From an uncultured Luminiphilus sp. (GTDB taxonomy: Bacteria > Pseudomonadota > Gammaproteobacteria > Pseudomonadales > Halieaceae), in NCBI GenBank assembly GCA_943787485.1, contig CALSMP010000016.1:1-44420 (forward strand): a stretch of 44,420 nucleotides of DNA. Reading direction: 5' to 3'. The notes beneath the pieces were generated by a model. That model was not told the DNA's origin. It saw only the letters and a list, made by a program, of their open reading frames with translations, and ran no database searches. Each line of letters starts with the position of its first letter. Positions within the stretch are counted from its first letter, which is position 1. Made by a program: the position numbers and the translations under genes. Shown one piece after another: positions 40,101-44,420 of this stretch.

Positions 40101-41796
40101 GGGAAGCAAAATACTGCGCAACGATCGCTGGTTTCAGCAGTTTTCGGGTGGCATTGCGTGGCAGTTCTTGTTCGGTAAAGACCACGTGCCTTGGCACCTT
40201 GAAGCCCGCAAGATGACTTTCGCAGTGAGCCTGCACGTCACCGACAGTTGGATTGCGTCCCGCATCGAACCGAATCACCGCGGCGACCTCTTCACCCCAT
40301 TGCGCACTGGGCACACCCACTACTGCCGCTTCAGTACACCCCGAAAGTGTTAGCAGGCAGGCTTCTATCTCGCTGGGATAAATATTTTCGCCTCCGCGGA
40401 TAATCATGTCTTTGGCGCGACCACAGATGTACAGCAATCCTTCATCGCTCATGTAACCGATGTCGCCGGTCGCTAACCAACCGCCTTCGAATGCACCGTC
40501 GCCGAACGAGCCTGTGTGGTAACCCTGGATGGCCGCGCTAGACCGCACATGGATTTCCCCCGGCTCCCCGGCGTCAACGGGCTGGCCCTGTTCATCGCGA
40601 AAGCTGAATTCCATGATTGGTGAGGGAAAGCCTGATGCCCCAGGGCGATGCTCGTAAAAGTAACCGGTAAATGCCGCCCCAGTTCCCATGGTCTCAGTCA
40701 TGCCCCAGCCGCTTCCAGCCAGAGCAGGCCCTGCTTTCTGTCGATACAGATCAAACAACGCCTCGGGTGTCGCCGCGCCTCCCGCGCTGATATTAGTCAA
40801 GCACGCTGCATCCGCTTCGCCAAATTTCTCGTTCCTAAGGAGCTCCATCATCATGACAGGTGCACCCATCAGTACCGTGACACCTTCGTGCTTAATCAGG
40901 CGCAAAGCTTCCACGGCATCCCACTTATACATTATGTAGAGCGACCGACCGTGGCGTAGATTCATGATGAATTGGGAGAAAAGCCCGCTGATATGAAAAA
41001 GCGGTACCGCAAGCAATGTTTTGGGTTGCACAGGGGAACTCAGGTGCTTAGACACCGTCTCCTGATTGGTCATGTAGGTAACTGCGCCCACAAATTCGAG
41101 GTTTGTGAGTGCCTGGCAGCAATGATGGTGGGACAGCAACACGCCTTTGGGTCTTCCCGATGTGCCCGAAGTAAACATCAAAATGCAGGGGTCTGTCGGT
41201 CCTATGGCCGGTAGCGAGTCACATTCCGTATTAAGAGATTCTTTTGAAATCGCGAGGATGGTATCGAGGGAGCGCGCGTTATCGATCCCGTCAGCAAAGT
41301 CCGCGACCAACTGGGTAATGTCACTGTTGATTTCCCTGACCAACTGGCTTCGCTGTGGATCACAGATCAAAAGACTGGCATCGCTGTCCTCGAGGCCCTG
41401 ATTGAGTTCAGCACTTTTACCCCAGCTATTGAGAGGCACCGCGACGCCTCCAGCATTGATAATCGCGACGAAGGCAATAAGCCACTCTGGGCGATTGCGC
41501 ATGGCAATGGCGACCCGGTCGCCTGAGTTCAGCCCGTGTTCATCGAGTAGCCAGCGACTCAAGACGTCGGCAGCGCGGAAAAACGTGTTAAAAGTCCATG
41601 TACTTCCCTGATACTGCAGTAGCAGCTTGTCCCCATGGTCGCGACCGCCGGCCATAAAGCTACGTAAGTCGCTGGCGGCATTGGCAAAGGCCAAGACCGG
41701 CCCTGAGGGTGAGTCAACCGAGGTTATTTCGAAGGGGGCGCCCATCGTCGTGAGTTGGGCGAGAGCATCGTGATAGGGCTGGGTAAAAAGCGTCAT
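40087..41796 (-). CDS. Acyl-CoA ligase (AMP-binding)
   Basis: This 569-residue adenylate-forming ligase has the P-loop MFTSGTSGRPKGVLLSH, the A5 motif GWGMTET, GWLATGD, the hinge GRAKDMIIRGGENIYPSE and the C-terminal catalytic Lys in NATRKLLKP. A leader of about 75 residues precedes the core, longer than in the ligase at 4203. It makes a CoA ester of a pathway acid. ATG 41796 is preferred; a GTG at 41844 is in frame. It is divergent from the IpdC-like gene. With IpdC/EchA20 next door it could fill the role that FadD3 plays in actinobacterial C/D-ring degradation, but that is inference. Confidence 0.88.
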   Translation of the reverse strand: MTLFTQPYHDALAQLTTMGAPFEITSVDSPSGPVLAFANAASDLRSFMAGGRDHGDKLLLQYQGSTWTFNTFFRAADVLSRWLLDEHGLNSGDRVAIAMRNRPEWLIAFVAIINAGGVAVPLNSWGKSAELNQGLEDSDASLLICDPQRSQLVREINSDITQLVADFADGIDNARSLDTILAISKESLNTECDSLPAIGPTDPCILMFTSGTSGRPKGVLLSHHHCCQALTNLEFVGAVTYMTNQETVSKHLSSPVQPKTLLAVPLFHISGLFSQFIMNLRHGRSLYIMYKWDAVEALRLIKHEGVTVLMGAPVMMMELLRNEKFGEADAACLTNISAGGAATPEALFDLYRQKAGPALAGSGWGMTETMGTGAAFTGYFYEHRPGASGFPSPIMEFSFRDEQGQPVDAGEPGEIHVRSSAAIQGYHTGSFGDGAFEGGWLATGDIGYMSDEGLLYICGRAKDMIIRGGENIYPSEIEACLLTLSGCTEAAVVGVPSAQWGEEVAAVIRFDAGRNPTVGDVQAHCESHLAGFKVPRHVVFTEQELPRNATRKLLKPAIVAQYFASHDSN

Positions 41797-41970
41797 AGAA
41801 GCGTGATCTGCGAAAATTGCCTGTCGTGCTAAAGTAACAGCCACATAGTCCTTGGTCTGGCCTTCGCCGTCATAGTCTCTTCAGCCTATCAGAGGGAATG
41901 AGGGCGCGTTGACCTAGGCCTTTTGTCCTTCATCATTAACCCCCTGAGCCCGTCAAGGAAAAGTCACACG

Positions 41971-43041
41971 ATGCAAACCCGCTTGACAGCGCTGTTAGGT
42001 TGCAAATACCCGATCATCCAGACCGCTATGGGTTGGGTTGCGGATGCTCGCCTGGTGGCCGCTACCGGTGAAGCCGGCGGGTTCGGCTTTTTGGCGGGTG
42101 CTGTTATGACGCTGGAGGAGATCGAACAAGGCATCGTCGATATCAAGTCTCGTACGGATGCCCCCTTTGGCGTCAATTTTCATATGTATGTGCCCCACGC
42201 AGCGGGCATCATCGATTTGTGTATTGACCATCAGGTTCGCGCTGTAAGCTACAGCCGTTCTCCTTCGGCCAAGTTAGTTGAAAAACTAAAAGGTGCCGGC
42301 ATTGTGTGTATTCCAACGGTGGGCGCTTATCGACATGCGCTAAAAGCGGTTGAGCTTGGCGCTGATGCACTGGTGGTGCAGGGTGGCGAGGGTGGTGGGC
42401 ATACCGGATCCGTCGCGACCACTATCCTGTTGGGGCAGCTTCGAGACAAGGTCACCGTGCCCTATGCCGCTGCTGGAGGCTTTCGCGATGGCGCCGGGCT
42501 GGTGGCGGCGATGGCGCTCGGCGCTGATGGAATAGCCATGGGAACGCGCTTTTTGCTGACTGAAGAATCTCCCGTTCCCGCCCAAACTAAGGCGGTGTAT
42601 CTCAAGACACCACCAGAAAAAATCATCGTAAGCACCCGCCTCGATGGGCTGCCCCAGCGCATGATCGCTAATCCCTATCTTGCTCGCCTTATCGACGCCA
42701 CCTCACTTGGTCTTCTCCTTCGAGCACTCAAGAATGGGTTTCAATTCACCCGAATGACCGGTGGCTCGCTGTGGGGGATGCTCCGGTCAGCTTGGGCAAT
42801 GTACCGATCGGGGGATTTGTCCTTGGGCCAAACCATGATGGCGGCAAACGCACCGATGATGATTCAAGAGGCAATGGTAAAAGGGCAGCCTGATCACGGT
42901 ATTTTGCCCTCCGGGCAGGTCGCGGGCTTGATAGAAGATCTGCCCGCGGTGGACCAGCTGCTCGCCACGATTATGCGAGATGCTGAAGGCACGCTGGCGC
43001 GTATGAGCGCATTGTCAGAAGCCGCAGGAGATAAGGAGTAA
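41971..43041 (+). CDS. ipdC: IpdC-like flavin enzyme (nitronate monooxygenase superfamily)
   Basis: This 356-residue FMN TIM-barrel protein begins with PIIQTAMGWVADARLVAAT and has the phosphate-binding VVQGGEGGGHTG and AAGGFRDGAGL/GTRFLL segments of the nitronate monooxygenase fold. The C-terminal MAANAPMMIQEAM and GILPSGQVAGLIEDLP strings match the IpdC branch, which acts on the CoA-bound C/D-ring fragment in steroid catabolism, better than true nitronate monooxygenases (pattern recall, no alignment). ATG 41971 has AAGGA about 11 bases upstream; the frame opens at 41923 but the N-terminus fits 41971. The next gene starts 8 bases downstream and is EchA20-like, as expected for this pathway. 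Confidence 0.82.
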   Translation: MQTRLTALLGCKYPIIQTAMGWVADARLVAATGEAGGFGFLAGAVMTLEEIEQGIVDIKSRTDAPFGVNFHMYVPHAAGIIDLCIDHQVRAVSYSRSPSAKLVEKLKGAGIVCIPTVGAYRHALKAVELGADALVVQGGEGGGHTGSVATTILLGQLRDKVTVPYAAAGGFRDGAGLVAAMALGADGIAMGTRFLLTEESPVPAQTKAVYLKTPPEKIIVSTRLDGLPQRMIANPYLARLIDATSLGLLLRALKNGFQFTRMTGGSLWGMLRSAWAMYRSGDLSLGQTMMAANAPMMIQEAMVKGQPDHGILPSGQVAGLIEDLPAVDQLLATIMRDAEGTLARMSALSEAAGDKE

Positions 43042-43048
43042 CGTCGCT

Positions 43049-43807
43049 ATGGCTGCATTTCACGTGAGTTTGCAGGACCACATTGCCCACCTTTGTTTCG
43101 ACAAGCCGCCGGTGAATGCTTTCGACAGCGTCGAGTGGGCATCCATTGCTGCAGAAATTGACCGTTTAGGTAAGTTGCCAGAAGTACATGTGATTGTGAT
43201 CAGTGCCGAAGGTAAAGGCTTTTGCGCGGGTGTAGATATCAAGGAGCTCGGGGCGAACCCGGAAATGATCGTGCCGGTAAATAAAGGCAACTATGACACG
43301 TTTGCTGCCATTCATCGAAACCCAAAGCCCGTCATCGTCGCGTTACACGGCTTTGTCCTCGGCGGCGGTATCGGCATTGCGGGGGCCGCTGATATTGTTG
43401 TCGCCTCAGAATGTGCGACCTTTGGCGTGCCAGAGGTGGATCGAGGTGCTATGGGCGGTGGGGCGCATTTGCAGCGGCTTTTCCCCGTGCAAAAAGTGCG
43501 ACAGATGTATTTCACCGGAGAATTTATCGATGCTAATGAAGCATGGCGGCTTGGCGCGATAGAGCGAGTGGTTCCGCGCGCGGAGTTAGTCGCAGCGGCA
43601 ATGGAGATTGCGGCTAAGATCGCTGCCAAGAGTCCGGTCATGATTCAGCTGGCTAAAGAGGCGCTGAACTCCATCGAGGATGGCGATCTCGAGGCTAAAT
43701 ACCGCCGGGAGCAGGGCTTTACGCTGGAAGCTTACAGCTATAAAGATTCACAAGAGGCCCGGGATGCGTTCAATGAAAAGCGCAATGCCTCTTTTGAGGG
43801 AGAATAG
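43049..43807 (+). CDS. echA20: Enoyl-CoA hydratase/isomerase family, EchA20-like ring hydrolase
   Basis: This 252-residue crotonase has the oxyanion-hole segments CAGVDIKE (59-66) and GFVLGGGIGI (101-110), then VASECATFGVPEVDRGAMG with the acidic residue in PEVD. The C-terminal AKEALNSIEDGD, YRREQGFTLEAY and EARDAF strings recall EchA20, the crotonase that hydrolytically opens ring D after steroid C/D-ring activation. The branch assignment is by memory of family motifs. ATG 43049 has AAGGAG upstream. It is 8 bases after ipdC and is followed directly by an intrinsic terminator. A plain enoyl-CoA hydratase is the alternative. Confidence 0.84.
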   Translation: MAAFHVSLQDHIAHLCFDKPPVNAFDSVEWASIAAEIDRLGKLPEVHVIVISAEGKGFCAGVDIKELGANPEMIVPVNKGNYDTFAAIHRNPKPVIVALHGFVLGGGIGIAGAADIVVASECATFGVPEVDRGAMGGGAHLQRLFPVQKVRQMYFTGEFIDANEAWRLGAIERVVPRAELVAAAMEIAAKIAAKSPVMIQLAKEALNSIEDGDLEAKYRREQGFTLEAYSYKDSQEARDAFNEKRNASFEGE

Positions 43808-43839
43808 CGGCCACTGCGTTATCGTGGGTGGCCGTTTTT
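43808..43839 (+). terminator. Intrinsic terminator after the EchA20-like gene
   Basis: CGGCCAC (43808-43814) and GTGGCCG (43828-43834) form a perfect 7-bp GC-rich stem with a 13-base loop, followed at once by TTTTT (43835-43839). It starts one base after the stop codon. It separates the ipdC-echA20 operon from the isomerase gene, which should then have its own promoter in 43840-43900. Confidence 0.85.
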
Positions 43840-43900
43840 CAGCTGCATTTTTTGTAGACCGACAACAATGACGCCCAATAATTAGGGAGAAGCACCGCTG

Positions 43901-44278
43901 ATGGATTATCAAACTGCAACAAACCTCTGCGAGACCTATCTGCATGCACTCGTGGACAATGATGTCGATACGATTGTCAATTTATATGCATCGGACGCCA
44001 CCGTCGAAGATCCGGTAGGGTCAGAGGTTATGGTCGGGGAAGAGGCTATCCGGGGATTTTATACCGGCGCTATTGGCGGCATCGCCGCTGCGCAGCTTTC
44101 GGGGCCGCCGCGCCTTGCAGGTAACGAGATAGCCTTTCCATTCACCCTCGTCGCCGGGGAGCCAGGACAGCAAATCGAGATGAGCATTATCGATGTGTTC
44201 GTGGTCAACGATGACGGCAAAGTGGCGAGTATGCGAGCGTTTTGGGCGGCGAAAATATGCGAAAGCTCGACTGATTAA
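43901..44278 (+). CDS. ksi: Steroid delta-5-3-ketosteroid isomerase
   Basis: This 125-residue protein has the exact size of Comamonas ketosteroid isomerase. It keeps the active site: Tyr13 (ETYLHAL), the general base Asp37 in DATVEDPVGSE (32-42), and Asp98 in SIIDVFVVND; these correspond to Tyr14, Asp38 and Asp99 of the Comamonas enzyme. It moves the double bond of 3-keto-delta-5 steroids into conjugation (delta-4). AGGGAGA lies about 11 bases before ATG 43901. It stands alone after the terminator and converges with the truncated LuxR-type gene. The other NTF2-like genes in the window lack this residue set. This is the strongest single sign that the island handles steroids. Confidence 0.93.
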   Translation: MDYQTATNLCETYLHALVDNDVDTIVNLYASDATVEDPVGSEVMVGEEAIRGFYTGAIGGIAAAQLSGPPRLAGNEIAFPFTLVAGEPGQQIEMSIIDVFVVNDDGKVASMRAFWAAKICESSTD

Positions 44279-44306
44279 TTCCGGCTCAGATGGATCCCTG
44301 CTTGTC

Positions 44307-44336
44307 GCTCAAGAGTAGGTGACCACGCTCTTGAGC
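44307..44336. repeat. Inverted repeat between ksi and the LuxR-type gene
   Basis: GCTCAAGAG (44307-44315) and CTCTTGAGC (44328-44336) form a perfect 9-bp stem with a 12-base loop, 28 bases past the ksi stop and covering the 3' end of the minus-strand regulator. No T-tract follows on either strand, so it is not a canonical terminator, though it may still slow polymerase or protect RNA ends. Confidence 0.45.
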
Positions 44337-44419
44337 ATAAGGCTAACCAGCATGGATTGCCGCGACACCCCCGTTTTCGCGAATATCGATCGAAGTTGTG
44401 CGCGTGCCGTGTTTCTCGC
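44309..44419 (-). CDS. LuxR-type helix-turn-helix regulator, C-terminal 36 residues only (cut by window edge)
   Basis: A minus-strand frame enters from the window edge and ends at TGA 44309-44311. It encodes RAQLRSIFAKTGVSRQSMLV and ends SVVTYS. That is the recognition-helix end of the LuxR/FixJ DNA-binding domain (usual form: TVRxQLxxIFxKTGVxRQxxLVxLL). The start and any sensor domain are outside the window. TeiR, the steroid-responsive activator of Comamonas testosteroni, is a LuxR-type protein, so a role in steroid sensing is possible by position next to ksi; this is inference from 36 residues. Another open minus-strand frame here has no family pattern. Confidence 0.72.
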   Translation of the reverse strand, partial: ARNTARAQLRSIFAKTGVSRQSMLVSLMLKSVVTYS

Positions 44420-44420
44420 A

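Noticed and set aside
41909..41938. TTGACC with a downstream AT-rich segment as a promoter for the IpdC-like gene
   Set aside because: The -35 match is fair but no convincing -10 element lies at 16-18 bases.
44307..44336. Inverted repeat considered as a bidirectional terminator
   Set aside because: The stem is good but neither side has a T-tract; kept only as a repeat.
44343..44420. Alternative minus-strand frame ending in a TAG at 44343
   Set aside because: It gives no family pattern, while the neighbouring frame ending at 44309 carries a clear LuxR-type recognition helix.
1..44420. Insertion sequences, integrase, att sites, CRISPR, tRNA or rRNA genes
   Set aside because: I found no transposase or integrase motifs, no spaced repeat arrays and no tRNA-like or rRNA-like segments, so transfer of the island cannot be argued from mobile elements in the window.

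Overview
The window reads as a dense gene island for breaking down steroid or sterol-like polycyclic isoprenoids. It holds about 42 genes on both strands, mostly in operons with start/stop overlaps, and I see no rRNA, tRNA, transposase or CRISPR array. The exported TonB receptor and moderately GC-rich coding sequence point to a Gram-negative proteobacterium. The gene mix (many SDRs, Rieske oxygenases, DUF3604, DUF1214, EthD-like and sulfotransferase-family genes) suggests a marine gammaproteobacterium near Halieaceae/Spongiibacteraceae; that placement is inference, because no taxonomic marker lies in the window.

The steroid reading rests on several independent genes. A 125-residue ketosteroid isomerase keeps the Tyr/Asp/Asp catalytic set (43901-44278). 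There is a 3-alpha-hydroxysteroid-dehydrogenase-like SDR (36159-36917), a steroid 5-alpha-reductase family membrane protein (25483-26283) divergent from a 3-ketosteroid-dehydrogenase-like flavoprotein (26438-27904), and two KshA-like Rieske oxygenases (3238-4206, 15384-16349). A cytochrome P450 (18691-19962), an Ltp2-like/DUF35 pair (5768-7433) and an IpdC-like/EchA20-like pair (41971-43807) complete the set. The last pair belongs to degradation of the steroid C/D rings.

Layout. 1-3025: a truncated SDR, an SDR-SRPBCC pair and a sulfotransferase-family gene. 3238-9157 (+): Rieske oxygenase, CoA ligase, Ltp2-like protein, DUF35, TauD-type dioxygenase, class II aldolase. 18364 down to 9411 (-): TetR regulator, amidohydrolase, Rieske oxygenase, SDR, acetoacetate-decarboxylase-like, SnoaL-like, DUF1214 and TonB receptor, ending in a clear intrinsic terminator. 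18691-25502 (+): P450, SDR, Fe-S flavin oxidoreductase, SRPBCC, SDR, DUF3604 lipoprotein; its promoter region shared with tetR is rich in palindromes. 25483-26283 (-): 5-alpha-reductase. 26438-32207 (+): ketosteroid-dehydrogenase-like, SnoaL-like, old yellow enzyme, GMC oxidoreductase, metal-site-depleted amidohydrolase. 32222-33632: divergent MaoC and SDR around a 25-bp palindrome. 37757 down to 33542 (-): two SDRs, a small membrane protein, a second DUF3604. 37897-38655: a single SDR. 41796 down to 38658 (-): CoA ligase, EthD-like, SDR. 41971-44278 (+): IpdC, EchA20, terminator, ketosteroid isomerase. The far end carries the last 36 codons of a LuxR-type regulator on the minus strand.

A plausible scheme, partly inferred: the TonB receptor imports the substrate; exported DUF3604 proteins may process a conjugate; SDRs, the isomerase, 5-alpha-reductase, flavin dehydrogenases and GMC enzyme set the redox state of rings A/B; P450, Rieske and TauD-type enzymes hydroxylate; ligases, MaoC, Ltp2/DUF35 and IpdC/EchA20 handle CoA-bound intermediates. 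Redox partners for the oxygenases, acyl-CoA dehydrogenases, classical thiolases and a meta-cleavage dioxygenase are not in the window, so the pathway must continue elsewhere or differ from the textbook route.
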